A stretch of DNA of 64,000 nt, from assembly GCA_965221445.1 (NCBI GenBank), contig CBDCSF010000013.1:2480001-2544000 (forward strand), in the 5' to 3' direction. Of this stretch, positions 15,347 through 25,114 are shown one piece after another. The position numbers and the translations under genes were made by a program. The number at the start of each line of letters is the position of its first letter. Position 1 is the first letter of the stretch. Source of the DNA: MPNP01 sp965221445 (lineage in GTDB: Bacteria; Pseudomonadota; Alphaproteobacteria; Rhodobacterales; Rhodobacteraceae). The notes under the pieces were generated by a model. That model did no database searches. It had not been told where the DNA came from and worked only from the letters and a program-made list of their open reading frames with translations.

Positions 15347-18295
15347 ATGGCCGAGAAAATTTCCAACAAAGATTTGCATTCAACGAGTTTTCTGTCAGGA
15401 GGAAATGCGGAGTACATTGAATTACTCCAGAGGAAATTTAATTCCAACCCCGATTCAGTGGACAGTACCTGGAGGGAATATTTCAATTCAATAGGTTCAG
15501 TGGACAGTTCAAATGGGGCTCGTCCATCCTGGAGCAGATCAAATTGGCCTCACATCCAGCGGACAGAGGATTTATCCGCCTTAGACGGGATTTGGCACCC
15601 TGAGATAGAGGAATTTGGTCATAACATAGAGGCCAAACTCAGGGCAAAAATTTCATCAGGTGGAATGTTGGGGATTTCCGAAATGGAAATCCACCAGAAA
15701 GTACTGGATTCAATTCGGGCTCTTATGGTCATCCGTGCCTACAGGATCAGGGGACACCGTATAGCTACACTCGATCCACTCGGTCTACATCATCATGCAC
15801 CCCACACCGAGCTTGATCCATCCAATTATGGTTTCACTGAGGACGATATGGATCGTCCCATCTTCATTGACAATGTCCTTGGTCTTGAAACTGCTACCAT
15901 GCGTCAGATCATTGAGTTGGTAAGGCGAACTTATTGTGGGACTTTTGCTCTCCAGTACATGCATATCTCAGATCCTGAGCAATCCAGTTGGCTGAAAGAG
16001 AGAATTGAAGGCTATGGTAAGGAAATTCAATTTACCTCGGAAGGCAGGCGCGCAATTCTACACAAGCTGATTGAAGCTGAGGGTCTGGAACAGTTCTTCC
16101 ATGTAAAATATACCGGAACAAAGAGGTTTGGGATTGATGGGGGAGAGTCACTTATTCCCGCCATGGAACAGATAATTAAACGTGGTGGCTCATTAGGTGT
16201 AAGGGAAATTGTCATAGGTATGCCTCACCGGGGTAGACTGAACGTACTGGCTAATGTGATGGGCAAGCCTTACAGGGCAATTTTGCACGAATTCCATGGA
16301 GGGAGTTATAAACCTGAGGAAATTGAGGGTTCGGGAGATGTGAAATATCATTTGGGAGCCTCTTCTGACCGTGAATTTGACGGGAATAATGTTCATTTGT
16401 CCCTTACAGCGAATCCGTCTCATCTGGAAGCTGTGAATCCGGTTGTGCTTGGCAAGGTTCGCGCCAAACAGGATCAACTTAATGATAAGGATCGCACCAA
16501 GGTTTTATCGATTTTGCTCCATGGAGACGCAGCTTTTGCAGGTCAGGGAATAGTAGCCGAGTGTTTTGGATTGTCGGGGCTTGATGGTCACGAAACAGGT
16601 GGCACTATCCATTTTGTTGTCAACAATCAAATCGGTTTTACAACCGCACCCTTTTACTCAAGATCTTCGCCTTATCCAACAGATATCGGCATGATGACGG
16701 AAGCTCCAATTTTTCATGTCAACGGTGATGATCCCGAGGCTGTTGTGCATGCAGCCAAGGTTGCAACGGAATTTAGGCAGAAATTTCACAAGGATGTGAT
16801 CATTGACATGTTCTGCTATCGAAGATTTGGGCACAATGAGGGTGATGATCCCATGTTTACTCAGCCCCGAATGTATAGAAACATTAAGAGACACGGAACA
16901 ACACTAGAAATTTATTCCAAAAAACTGAGACAGGAAGGTCTGGTTCCAGAGGATGATATTCTTGAAATGAAAGCCAGATTCCGGGAAAAGTTGGAAAGTG
17001 AATTGGAATTGGCTGATGCTTATCGCCCCAATGAGGCCGATTGGCTCGATGGAAGATGGGCACATCTTCGAACTCTGCCAGAACAGTATGAGCGAGGTCG
17101 GACAGGTATTACAACCGAAGTAATTCAGAAAATTGGCAATAGCTTGGCGAATTATCCTAAAGAGTTCAATATCCATCCTACCCTGAAGAGAATCCTGGCA
17201 GGAAGGAAAAGGGTTTTTGAAACTGGTGAAGGATGTGACTGGGCAATAGGCGAAGCTTTAGCTTTCGGCAGTTTGTTACTTGAAGGATATCCGGTTAGAC
17301 TTTCCGGTCAGGATAGTACCAGGGGAACTTTCAGTCAACGTCATCTGGCCTTTATTGATCAAGAATCAGAGGAAGAATATTATCCCCTGAATCACTTGGA
17401 TCAAGAACAGAAAAAACTGCAGGTTATTGATTCCATGCTTTCCGAATTTGCCGTATTGGGATTTGAATATGGTTATTCATTAACCGAACCCAATGCCCTG
17501 GTATTGTGGGAGGCTCAGTTTGGTGATTTTGCCAATGGAGCACAGATAATTTTTGATCAATTTGTCGCCTCCGGCGAAAGGAAATGGTTGCGCATGTCCG
17601 GGTTGGTTGTTCTTCTGCCACATGGTTTTGAAGGTCAGGGTCCTGAGCACTCATCGGCACGATTGGAAAGATTTCTTCAATTATCAGCAGAAGATAACTG
17701 GATAGTTGCCAATTGTACAACCCCAGCCAACTATTTTCATATTCTAAGGAGGCAGTTACACCGCGAATTCCGCAAGCCTCTAATCATAATGTCTCCTAAA
17801 TCCTTGCTAAGACATAAAATGGCTGTTTCAAGATTGGAAGATTTTTATGAGGGAACTACCTTCCACAGGGTACTTTGGGATGACGCTCAAAAGGGAAATT
17901 CCGACAATACTCTGGTTGCAGATAGTAAGATAAGGAAAGTCGTTCTCTGTAGTGGGAAAGTATATTATGATCTTCTTGATGAAAGGGATAAGAGAGATAT
18001 AAAGGATATTTACCTTCTTAGGGTTGAACAGCTTTATCCGTTCCCAGCAAGGAGTTTAATAACAGAGTTGAAGAGGTTTAAACAGGCAGAAATGGTCTGG
18101 TGTCAGGAAGAACCTAAAAATCAGGGTAGTTGGTCGTTTATTGAACCTAATATGGAGTGGGCTCTAAACCGTATTAAAGCTAAAACCAAAAGGGCACGCT
18201 ATGTCGGTCGACAGGCTTCGGCATCTCCGGCAACTGGTTTGTTGGAACAACACCGCAGAGAACAGAAAGAATTAATTGATAAGGCCTTGGAATAG
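15347..18295 (+). CDS. sucA: 2-oxoglutarate dehydrogenase E1 component
   Basis: A 982-residue thiamine-diphosphate-dependent E1 subunit that decarboxylates 2-oxoglutarate and passes the succinyl group to SucB. The N-terminal E2-binding segment AEYIELLQRKFNSNPDSVDS is present, as are the active-site GMPHRGRLNVLANVMGKP, the ThDP/Mg region HGDAAFAGQGIVAE with NNQIGFTT, and the transketolase C-terminal half LLPHGFEGQGPEHSSARLERFL. Length is close to the family norm. It is followed 11 bp later by sucB and so is probably translated from the same mRNA. Confidence 0.97.
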   Translation: MAEKISNKDLHSTSFLSGGNAEYIELLQRKFNSNPDSVDSTWREYFNSIGSVDSSNGARPSWSRSNWPHIQRTEDLSALDGIWHPEIEEFGHNIEAKLRAKISSGGMLGISEMEIHQKVLDSIRALMVIRAYRIRGHRIATLDPLGLHHHAPHTELDPSNYGFTEDDMDRPIFIDNVLGLETATMRQIIELVRRTYCGTFALQYMHISDPEQSSWLKERIEGYGKEIQFTSEGRRAILHKLIEAEGLEQFFHVKYTGTKRFGIDGGESLIPAMEQIIKRGGSLGVREIVIGMPHRGRLNVLANVMGKPYRAILHEFHGGSYKPEEIEGSGDVKYHLGASSDREFDGNNVHLSLTANPSHLEAVNPVVLGKVRAKQDQLNDKDRTKVLSILLHGDAAFAGQGIVAECFGLSGLDGHETGGTIHFVVNNQIGFTTAPFYSRSSPYPTDIGMMTEAPIFHVNGDDPEAVVHAAKVATEFRQKFHKDVIIDMFCYRRFGHNEGDDPMFTQPRMYRNIKRHGTTLEIYSKKLRQEGLVPEDDILEMKARFREKLESELELADAYRPNEADWLDGRWAHLRTLPEQYERGRTGITTEVIQKIGNSLANYPKEFNIHPTLKRILAGRKRVFETGEGCDWAIGEALAFGSLLLEGYPVRLSGQDSTRGTFSQRHLAFIDQESEEEYYPLNHLDQEQKKLQVIDSMLSEFAVLGFEYGYSLTEPNALVLWEAQFGDFANGAQIIFDQFVASGERKWLRMSGLVVLLPHGFEGQGPEHSSARLERFLQLSAEDNWIVANCTTPANYFHILRRQLHREFRKPLIIMSPKSLLRHKMAVSRLEDFYEGTTFHRVLWDDAQKGNSDNTLVADSKIRKVVLCSGKVYYDLLDERDKRDIKDIYLLRVEQLYPFPARSLITELKRFKQAEMVWCQEEPKNQGSWSFIEPNMEWALNRIKAKTKRARYVGRQASASPATGLLEQHRREQKELIDKALE

Positions 18296-18306
18296 GGATT
18301 AGAAAT

Positions 18307-19494
18307 ATGTCCATTGAAATTCGGGTACCAACTCTGGGAGAAAGTATTTCAGAAGCCACTGTCGGAAACTGGTATAAAGCGGCAGGGGATGTGGTAGAAC
18401 AGGACGAGGTTGTATGTGACCTTGATACAGAGAAGGTTGCAATTGAGGTGCGCTCACCAAAAAGCGGTGTATTAAGCGAAATTGTAGCCGCCAAGGGTGA
18501 AGATGTTTCTGTTGATGCTCTTTTGGCGGTATTAACCGAAGGAATCCCAGAGGGTGCATCAAAGCCTGCTGCTGCAAAGAAGAGTACCACCAAGGAGCCT
18601 GAACCTGAAGCTGAACCAATGAAAGAAAAGGCACTTGAGGATGCCCCCTCTGCCAAAAAGCTAATGGCTGAAAAGGGAATCAAGAGGGATGAAGTTGCCG
18701 GAACAGGTAAAGGTGGGCGCGTCATGAAGCATGACGTGATTAATTTCACTGATCTTTCTTCAATGAAAAGTCAGCAAGCTGGGGAACCTGTGGGAGATTT
18801 CGAAGAACGGATTCCAATGTCACGCTTAAGGCAGACCATAGCAAGCAGGTTGAAGTCTGCCCAGAATACTGCAGCCATTTTAACGACCTATAACGAAGTT
18901 GACATGACTGAAATCATGCAACTTCGAAAACAATACAAGGAAGATTTCAGTCAAAAGTTCGGTATCAAGCTAGGTTTCATGTCCTTCTTTGTAAAAGCCT
19001 GTTCCAATGCTCTCCTGGAGGTGCCCGAGGTGAATGGTGAGATTGATGGAACTGACATTATTTTCCGCAAATATGTAAACATGGGGATCGCTGTCGGGAC
19101 ACCAACAGGTTTGGTTGTACCGGTCATCAAAAATACCCAGGATATGAATTTTGGTGAAATCGAACTTACCATTGCAGATTTTGGCAAAAAGGCACGGGAA
19201 GGGAAATTAACGCTGGAAGATATGCATGGCGGGACTTTTTCAATTTCCAATGGTGGAATTTACGGGTCCTTAATGTCATCTCCAATATTGAATCCCCCAC
19301 AGTCGGGTATTCTGGGGATGCACAAAATACAGGAAAGGCCTGTAGCCATCAATGGCGAAATAGTAATCCGCCCCATGATGTATCTTGCTCTTTCCTATGA
19401 CCACCGAATAGTCGACGGAAAAGGTGCAGTCACATTTTTAGTAAGGGTTAAGGAAGCACTTGAAGATCCAAGGCGGATGTTACTTGAAATTTAA
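18307..19494 (+). CDS. sucB: 2-oxoglutarate dehydrogenase E2 (dihydrolipoyl succinyltransferase)
   Basis: A 395-residue E2 core subunit. Domain order: one lipoyl domain (about residues 2-76) with the lipoylated lysine in DLDTEKVAIEV; an Ala/Pro/Glu/Lys-rich linker to about residue 110; a peripheral subunit-binding domain (SAKKLMAEKGIKRDEVAGTGKGGRV); and the catalytic domain from about residue 165, ending in the active-site YDHRIVDGKGAVTFLV. The substrate is 2-oxoglutarate-derived, judged from the neighbouring sucA. It starts 11 bp after sucA; lpd follows after 94 bp. Confidence 0.97.
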   Translation: MSIEIRVPTLGESISEATVGNWYKAAGDVVEQDEVVCDLDTEKVAIEVRSPKSGVLSEIVAAKGEDVSVDALLAVLTEGIPEGASKPAAAKKSTTKEPEPEAEPMKEKALEDAPSAKKLMAEKGIKRDEVAGTGKGGRVMKHDVINFTDLSSMKSQQAGEPVGDFEERIPMSRLRQTIASRLKSAQNTAAILTTYNEVDMTEIMQLRKQYKEDFSQKFGIKLGFMSFFVKACSNALLEVPEVNGEIDGTDIIFRKYVNMGIAVGTPTGLVVPVIKNTQDMNFGEIELTIADFGKKAREGKLTLEDMHGGTFSISNGGIYGSLMSSPILNPPQSGILGMHKIQERPVAINGEIVIRPMMYLALSYDHRIVDGKGAVTFLVRVKEALEDPRRMLLEI

Positions 19495-19588
19495 TTCATC
19501 TCCATCAAATGGGATGTTGTTATTTGGTTCACTGGGCTGAAACAATTTCACCGCTTAGATGATACAACAATTTGAATAAGGGAATACA

Positions 19589-20977
19589 GTGGCTGTTTAC
19601 GATTTAATTGTTATTGGGGGTGGCCCAGGTGGTTATGTTTGTGCTATCCGAGCGGGTCAGTTAGGTCTTTCAGTAGCTTGTGTTGAAAGTAGGGAAACAC
19701 TCGGTGGGACATGTCTCAACGTTGGGTGTATTCCTTCCAAGGCCCTCTTACACGCATCCCATCAATACCATGAAGCAGTACATAATTTTGCCAAGGTAGG
19801 GATTGAGGCGGATTCTCTTTCAATTGATTGGGAAAAGATGCTTGCATACAAGCAATCAACGATTGATGCAAATACCGGGGGTATTGAGTTCCTGTTTAAA
19901 AAGAACAAGGTGGACTGGATAAAGGGAAAGGGAGAAATAGTTGAACCTGGCAAGGTAAAGGTCGGTGACCAAACTTACCAAACCAAAAACATTGTAATCG
20001 CAACAGGATCAGAGCCCAGTACTCTGAAGGGTGTGGAGATTGACGAACAAACAGTGGTTACTTCTACAGGAGCCTTGGAATTAACCTCCATACCTGAGAA
20101 TTTGGTAATTATTGGTGCAGGTGTGATTGGTCTTGAATTGGGTTCTGTATTTGCAAGACTAGGCTCAAAGATTACAGTCCTGGAATATCTGGATGGAATT
20201 ACCCCTGGGATGGATTTAGAAGTCGCCAAAACATTTCAAAGATTGCTGAAAAGACAGGGCCTTGCTTTTAAACTGGGGGTAGAAGTAACCTCTGTTACCA
20301 AGAATGATAAGGGCAATAAGGTCAGTTACAAAGTCAGAAAATCAGGGAAGGAAGAGTACGCCCAGGCAGATATTGTTCTGCTTTCTACCGGCAGACGACC
20401 CTATACCGAAGGTCTTGGTTTAGACAAACTCGGTATTAACCTTACCCAACAGAGTCAAGTTGAAGTAGATTCTGTTTTTCAAACCAATGTAACAGGGATT
20501 TATGCCATAGGAGACGTAACACCTGGTCCCATGCTGGCACATAAAGCCGAAGATGAAGGTGTGGCAGTTGCTGAGGAAATTGCGGGCAACAAAGGCTATG
20601 TAAACCATGATGTTATTCCTTCTGTAATTTACACCCAGCCGGAGGTAGCTGCAGTAGGTAAAACCGAAGAACAACTGAAGGAAGATGGAGTGGATTACAA
20701 AGTTGGGAAATTTTCCTTTCAGGGAAATGCTCGGGCTAAGTCAATATTTCAGGCAAGTGGTTTCGTGAAAATGCTTGCCGACAAGGAAACTGATAAACTC
20801 TTGGGATGCCATATAATAGGACCCTCGGCCTCAGATTTGATTCAAGAGGTTTGCCTGGCTCTGGAGTTTGGAGCCTCGGCCGAGGATATTGCATTGACCT
20901 GCCATGGCCACCCCACCTATTCTGAGGCAGTAAAGGAAGCAGCTCTTGCTTGTGGTGACGGTGCTATTCATGCCTAG
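19589..20977 (+). CDS. lpd: dihydrolipoyl dehydrogenase (E3)
   Basis: A 462-residue flavoprotein that reoxidises the lipoyl groups of 2-oxo acid dehydrogenase complexes. The start is GTG, with AAGGG just upstream. The FAD motif IGGGPGGYVCAIRAGQLG is at the N-terminus, the redox disulfide in GGTCLNVGCIPSKALL, the NAD motif in IIGAGVIGLELGSVFARLG, and the C-terminal active-site histidine in CHGHPTYSEAVKEAAL. Position after sucAB shows it serves the 2-oxoglutarate dehydrogenase complex. No anomalies. Confidence 0.97.
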   Translation: MAVYDLIVIGGGPGGYVCAIRAGQLGLSVACVESRETLGGTCLNVGCIPSKALLHASHQYHEAVHNFAKVGIEADSLSIDWEKMLAYKQSTIDANTGGIEFLFKKNKVDWIKGKGEIVEPGKVKVGDQTYQTKNIVIATGSEPSTLKGVEIDEQTVVTSTGALELTSIPENLVIIGAGVIGLELGSVFARLGSKITVLEYLDGITPGMDLEVAKTFQRLLKRQGLAFKLGVEVTSVTKNDKGNKVSYKVRKSGKEEYAQADIVLLSTGRRPYTEGLGLDKLGINLTQQSQVEVDSVFQTNVTGIYAIGDVTPGPMLAHKAEDEGVAVAEEIAGNKGYVNHDVIPSVIYTQPEVAAVGKTEEQLKEDGVDYKVGKFSFQGNARAKSIFQASGFVKMLADKETDKLLGCHIIGPSASDLIQEVCLALEFGASAEDIALTCHGHPTYSEAVKEAALACGDGAIHA

Positions 20978-21049
20978 TAATTCAAAATAGTTTTAACTAC
21001 CTGATAATTATTCTTCCACGTTAAAAAAAACAAATTAAGGGGAAAATCA

Positions 21050-21364
21050 ATGCCAAATGAATTGTGGGGTTCAAAACATTATTGTGAAAACTGTGGTACC
21101 AGGTTTTATGATCTTCAGCGTTTTCCTGTCATTTGTCCGAATTGTGGTGACCATTTGGAAGTCTTTTTCAAAGACACTCCAAATAGTATCGCTGATGAAA
21201 AGGACCTATCCACCATAGAACTGAAGCTAGGTACCGAAGAGGACTCTTTGAAGAGTGATTCTGAAGATGACTTGGAAGATGATGTGGATGATATTTTAGA
21301 CAATGATGAAGATACTGTTTCACTTGACGAAATAAAGAATATTACAACCGAAAATACGGATTGA
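21050..21364 (+). CDS. TIGR02300/FYDLN-type acidic zinc-ribbon protein
   Basis: A 104-residue protein. Residues 4-38 form a short zinc-ribbon-like head with two CxxC pairs (C12, C15, C29, C32) around RFYDLQ, the counterpart of the FYDLN signature of TIGR02300. The rest is a strongly acidic, Asp/Glu/Ser-rich tail that looks disordered. The family is almost confined to alphaproteobacteria and its function is unknown. A good ribosome-binding site (AAGGGGA) precedes the ATG. It stands alone between lpd and the cobalamin riboswitch. Confidence 0.88.
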   Translation: MPNELWGSKHYCENCGTRFYDLQRFPVICPNCGDHLEVFFKDTPNSIADEKDLSTIELKLGTEEDSLKSDSEDDLEDDVDDILDNDEDTVSLDEIKNITTENTD

Positions 21365-21445
21365 GCTGGTTTTTTGGTGATAGAATTTACCAATAGCGAT
21401 TAAAATTCCCTTTACAAATTTAAGAAAACATCTAAAAAATGCTCC

Positions 21446-21632
21446 TGATGGTTCCCGAAAAGTCATAAGACTGGGATTAATAGGGAATACGGTGAGGTGT
21501 AGCCAGTAGAGGTACTGAAGCCGTAACTGCCCCCGCAACTGTAAGTGAAAGAGGCCCTTGTGGATACCACTGACCTAGGTTGGGAAGGTACAAGAGGATA
21601 AGACTCACAAGTCAGGAGACCTGCCATTAACG
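21446..21632 (+). promoter_or_regulatory. cobalamin riboswitch
   Basis: The RNA contains the hallmarks of the AdoCbl riboswitch in order: GGTTCCCG near 21450, GGGATTAATAGGGAATACGG at 21473-21492, the B12-box GCCGTAACTGCCCCCGCAAC at 21520-21539 followed by TGTAAG, CACTG near 21569, GGGAAGGT near 21582, and AAGTCAGGAGACCTGCC at 21610-21625. Downstream, GGGGTGGGT (21657-21665) could pair with ACCCATCCCC (21690-21699) as part of the expression platform. It lies upstream of a btuDFC-like operon and should reduce its expression when cobalamin is plentiful. Confidence 0.95.
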
Positions 21633-21795
21633 TTTGTCTTCCGGACGGGGTGTTCCGGGGTGGGTCAAATGCAAAACAGATTACCGATAACCCATCCCCA
21701 CTCACCATGAATAAAGATCAACCTGAAAAGGGTTGAATGGTAAATTACTGAAACTTGGGTGGTTACACTCAGGTTTAATATTTAGGGTTAAATTG

Positions 21796-22569
21796 ATGAT
21801 GTCTACAAAACTAGAGGTAAATAACCTGAGTTGGGGACTCTTACGTCATCCTCCAATTATTAATGGTATTAGTTTTACAGCCAAACAGGGCGAAATAATT
21901 GGAGTTATAGGCCCTAATGGAGCAGGTAAATCAACCCTTTTACGTTTGATATTCAGGTATCTGAAACCGACTTCAGGCACCATTCTTGTTGATAATGAAA
22001 ATATATGGAAAATGGATCCCAAAATTGTTGCCCAAAAGATTTCGGCGGTATTGCAGGAAAGTACAGCCAATTTTTCTCTGAAGGTATTTGAGATCATCAG
22101 TTTGGGAAGGCTTCCCTACCAGAGCAAATTGAATTTTGGAAAGTACCGTGATGATGAAATTGTTTGGGAAACAATTGAACGTCTTGAGCTAAAGCATTTG
22201 GCACATCGACAAATCCACACCCTGTCTGGAGGGGAAAGACAAAGAGTCATGGTGGCACGAGCACTGGTCCAAAATCCAGAGGTTCTTATTCTTGATGAGC
22301 CAACAAACCACCTGGATATCAAGAACCAATTGGAATTACTTTCACTGATAAAGAATTTGGGAATAACCATTATTTGCAGTTTACATGACTTGAATCTTGC
22401 TGCAGGGTTTGTCCATAAGGTACTCGCCCTTTGTAATGGTTCTATGGTTGATTTTGGAACACCTGAAGAAATTCTTTCCAATGAGTTGATTTCAAATACT
22501 TTTTCGGTTGCAACCAGGAAGCATTTACTACCACCTTTGAATACACCCCATTATTCTTTCCATCTCTAA
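21796..22569 (+). CDS. btuD: cobalamin ABC transporter ATP-binding protein
   Basis: A 257-residue ATPase of the FecE/BtuD class. Walker A is GPNGAGKST, the ABC signature LSGGERQRVMVARAL, Walker B VLILDEPTNHLD, and the switch histidine lies in SLHDLN. I choose the tandem ATGs at 21796/21799, since the ORF's upstream extension to a TTG at 21733 has no family-like sequence. Position directly below a cobalamin riboswitch makes B12 the likely cargo; by sequence alone an iron-siderophore importer would also fit. The binding protein gene follows 12 bp later. Confidence 0.88.
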   Translation: MMSTKLEVNNLSWGLLRHPPIINGISFTAKQGEIIGVIGPNGAGKSTLLRLIFRYLKPTSGTILVDNENIWKMDPKIVAQKISAVLQESTANFSLKVFEIISLGRLPYQSKLNFGKYRDDEIVWETIERLELKHLAHRQIHTLSGGERQRVMVARALVQNPEVLILDEPTNHLDIKNQLELLSLIKNLGITIICSLHDLNLAAGFVHKVLALCNGSMVDFGTPEEILSNELISNTFSVATRKHLLPPLNTPHYSFHL

Positions 22570-22581
22570 TAGGAGTTAAAT

Positions 22582-23523
22582 ATGTTCCGCATACTATGTT
22601 CCATATTTATCTGCATTTTTACCTCGCCAATTTTTGCCTATCCAGTTTCAATTGAAAGCTGTAATAGAACAGTTAAGTTTGAAAGTTCCCCACAAAGGGC
22701 CGTATCGAACGATACGAATATCACTGAGATGATGCTTGTATTAGGCCTGCAGGACAAGATGGTAGGATTTAGCGGGATTAGTGATAAAGGTCAGATTCGT
22801 TCTGATCTTCAACCTTCCTTGTCAGATTTGCAGCAGCTTTCGTCAGAAAGGGCAACAGTGGAAGATCTACTTGGGGTAAATGCCGACTTTTATTTTGCTG
22901 GTTGGAATTACGGCTTGAAAGTCAACGGCGATGTAACTCCTCACCGATTGGAGCAATTTGGAATTCAGGTCTATGAACTTACTGAATCGTGCATTCATCT
23001 CGGCCCCAAACCAGAGATTTCGCTTGAGGATATGTACAAGGATTTAATGACTCTTGGAAAAATTTTTGGAAGAGAAAAAAAAGCAAATTCAGTAGTAGAA
23101 GAATTTAAGGATGAGGTAACCACTTTTCTTTCCACCTTGGACATCCCACAAGAGCCACTCCGCGTATTTGTTTATGACAGCGGTGAGGAAACTCCCTTTA
23201 CGGCCGGTAAATATGCCATGCCCAATGCCCTGATTAAGGCCGCTGGGGGTAGAAATATATTTGACGATCTGGAGAAAAGCTGGACTACCGTAGGGTGGGA
23301 AGGGGTTATAGACCGGAATCCAGAAATAATTATAATTGTAAATTATGGTCAGGTCACAGCTGAGCAAAAAAGGCAGTTTATGTTAGCTCATCCGGCCTTC
23401 AGGGATATTGATGCAGTTCGCAATGACCGATTTGTTGTATTGGAGTACAACGAAGCGACACCAGGACCAAGGAATATTGAAGCCCTGAAAAAGTTGGCAA
23501 CAGCATTCTGGAATCCTTCCTGA
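22582..23523 (+). CDS. btuF: cobalamin-type periplasmic binding protein
   Basis: A 313-residue class-III substrate-binding protein (helical backbone type, FecB/BtuF). The first 19 residues, MFRILCSIFICIFTSPIFA, form a signal peptide. The mature part begins YPVSIESCNRTVKF and shows typical segments SNDTNITEMMLVLGL, VEDLLGVNADFYFAGWN and DRNPEIIIIVNYG. A good ribosome-binding site (TAGGAG) precedes it. It lies between the ATPase and permease genes of a riboswitch-controlled operon. The B12 assignment rests on that riboswitch; no TonB-dependent outer-membrane receptor is present nearby. Confidence 0.85.
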   Translation: MFRILCSIFICIFTSPIFAYPVSIESCNRTVKFESSPQRAVSNDTNITEMMLVLGLQDKMVGFSGISDKGQIRSDLQPSLSDLQQLSSERATVEDLLGVNADFYFAGWNYGLKVNGDVTPHRLEQFGIQVYELTESCIHLGPKPEISLEDMYKDLMTLGKIFGREKKANSVVEEFKDEVTTFLSTLDIPQEPLRVFVYDSGEETPFTAGKYAMPNALIKAAGGRNIFDDLEKSWTTVGWEGVIDRNPEIIIIVNYGQVTAEQKRQFMLAHPAFRDIDAVRNDRFVVLEYNEATPGPRNIEALKKLATAFWNPS

Positions 23524-23549
23524 CCTAACAAATTCAGAAACGCAAGGTA

Positions 23550-24566
23550 ATGCATTTAAATCCCATACTGGTCTTTCTTCTTTTTCTGGGGATACTTCTT
23601 GTTTCGCTATTTGCATCTCTTTCACTCGGAGGTGTCTCTGTACCTTTGACGGATGTTTTGGGGATACTTGCAGGTTCGTTATTGTCCGGTGAAATTGATC
23701 CTGCCATTTCTAGGGGGCACCAAGCCATTGTCTGGGAGTTAAGGTTTCCAAGGAGTTTACTTGCAGCTATCGTAGGATCAGGGTTAGCTGTTGTTGGTGT
23801 TTCTCTGCAATCTTTGACACGCAATTATCTGGCAGATCCCCATTTACTGGGAATATCGGCTGGTGGTGCATTTGGAGCCATTCTAGCTCTCCTGCATGTA
23901 GGATTTATCTTTGGTCAGATAACCGTACCCTTGTTTGCTTTTCTTGGGGCGGTAATGGCTACCGGCCTGGTTCTGTGGCTTTCCATAGTAACTAGTTCGT
24001 TTTCGGCTTCCCGGTTGGTTTTGATAGGAGTTGCGGTTTCATTCGTGGTCATGGCCTTTTCAAACGTCCTGATATTCCTTGGTGATTCGAGAGCAACACA
24101 GACGGTAGTCTTTTGGATGTTGGGTGGTTTAGGTACTGCTACCTGGAATATTATCCCGATAACCCTGATTGCTCTCCTGACATGTTTTGGTTATTTCATT
24201 CTAAATTCAGGGACGTTAAATGCCATGACGATGGGTGATGAAACGGCTTCAACGATGGGGATACCCGTATTCAGATTCAGACTGATTGCTTTTGTAGTTG
24301 GGGCCTTTCTAACAGGAGTCTTGGTATCCTATTCGGGTGTTATCGGCTTTGTAGGTTTAATGGTTCCTCATATTGCCCGCTTTCTAGTTGGTGGGAACAA
24401 TTTCAGGGTCCTACCAATCTCCGCCATGATCGGTGCCGTATTTCTCCTATTGTGCGATTTACTGGCACGAACCCTGTTTGCGCCGCAGGAATTACCTGTG
24501 GGAATAGTAACCGGTTTGATAGGAGGTGGTTTCTTTATTTGGTTGCTAGCGAACAGAAAGGGTTAA
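23550..24566 (+). CDS. btuC: cobalamin-type ABC transporter permease (FecCD family)
   Basis: A 338-residue permease with about ten hydrophobic helices. Family motifs are RFPRSLLAAIVGSGLAVVGVSLQSLTRNYLADPHLLGISAGGAFGA-like segments (given here as RFPRSLLAAIVG and LADPHLLGISAGGAFGA) and the ATPase-contact region GFVGLMVPHIARFLVG. The C-terminal ELPVGIVTGLIGGGFFIWLL is standard. It closes the operon, 26 bp after the binding protein. It forms the homodimeric channel with the BtuD-like ATPase. Confidence 0.88.
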   Translation: MHLNPILVFLLFLGILLVSLFASLSLGGVSVPLTDVLGILAGSLLSGEIDPAISRGHQAIVWELRFPRSLLAAIVGSGLAVVGVSLQSLTRNYLADPHLLGISAGGAFGAILALLHVGFIFGQITVPLFAFLGAVMATGLVLWLSIVTSSFSASRLVLIGVAVSFVVMAFSNVLIFLGDSRATQTVVFWMLGGLGTATWNIIPITLIALLTCFGYFILNSGTLNAMTMGDETASTMGIPVFRFRLIAFVVGAFLTGVLVSYSGVIGFVGLMVPHIARFLVGGNNFRVLPISAMIGAVFLLLCDLLARTLFAPQELPVGIVTGLIGGGFFIWLLANRKG

Positions 24567-24622
24567 GGGCCAGAAATTTTAAATATACCCGATCTAACTT
24601 TTTGTAAGTTCAATTTTGATCA

Positions 24623-25105
24623 TTAATGGGATATTCTGAAATCAAGTTCTTTACCAAACTGAAATTGATCAATGCATCTAATTCCCAAATCTTCACATAC
24701 ATTTGGAATTTTTCTATTCTGGCGTTGTCTGTTTGTTTTTTTCTCTCCCGTAACTACAGTTCTTTGAGTTCTATTTACCATAGCGTAAGCAATTAAATAT
24801 GGATCCTTACCCATAGTTTCTAAATTACCTTCGGTTAAATTTGGACCATAACCCTCACTAATAACGATCTGTAAGAGTTCATTATTGATGTTCTCCTCTA
24901 GAATTAGGTCATCACGATATTGAATTACCCAATCCCTTAGCTCATCCGATCCCTGAGTAATTTCCTCGTATATTTCTAAGGGTAATTTGACATTACCCTC
25001 ATCAGCTTGACGAAGTAGCCATTCCCAATATTGATCAACACGGCCAAACTCATAATATGTACTCTTGGCTAATATCAGCACGTTTGCGTCAAGCAGGTAA
25101 AGCAT
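24623..25105 (-). CDS. DUF4411 family PIN-like protein (putative toxin)
   Basis: A 160-residue protein that begins MLYLLDANVLI, the N-terminal acidic motif of PIN-like nucleases (D6), and later has GKDPYLIAYA (D101) followed by VVTGE, the usual second and third acidic regions. The pattern fits DUF4411 (PF14367), a PIN-like family often encoded beside ImmA/IrrE-type regulators. It starts nine bases after the upstream XRE/ImmA gene, so the two are co-transcribed. A ribonuclease toxin is the likely role, by analogy with PIN toxins; it has not been shown here. Confidence 0.82.
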   Translation of the reverse strand: MLYLLDANVLILAKSTYYEFGRVDQYWEWLLRQADEGNVKLPLEIYEEITQGSDELRDWVIQYRDDLILEENINNELLQIVISEGYGPNLTEGNLETMGKDPYLIAYAMVNRTQRTVVTGEKKTNRQRQNRKIPNVCEDLGIRCIDQFQFGKELDFRISH

Positions 25106-25114
25106 ATCGTAAAT

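Noticed and set aside
21115..21393. A Ser-rich minus-strand frame antisense to the acidic protein gene.
   Set aside because: It is a reverse-strand shadow of the Asp/Glu-rich tail.
21733..21795. A 21-codon N-terminal extension of the BtuD-like ATPase from a TTG.
   Set aside because: The extension has no ABC-domain counterpart and would overlap the likely riboswitch expression platform.
21446..24566. Reading the ABC operon as an iron-siderophore importer.
   Set aside because: The family allows it, but the clear cobalamin riboswitch directly upstream favours B12.
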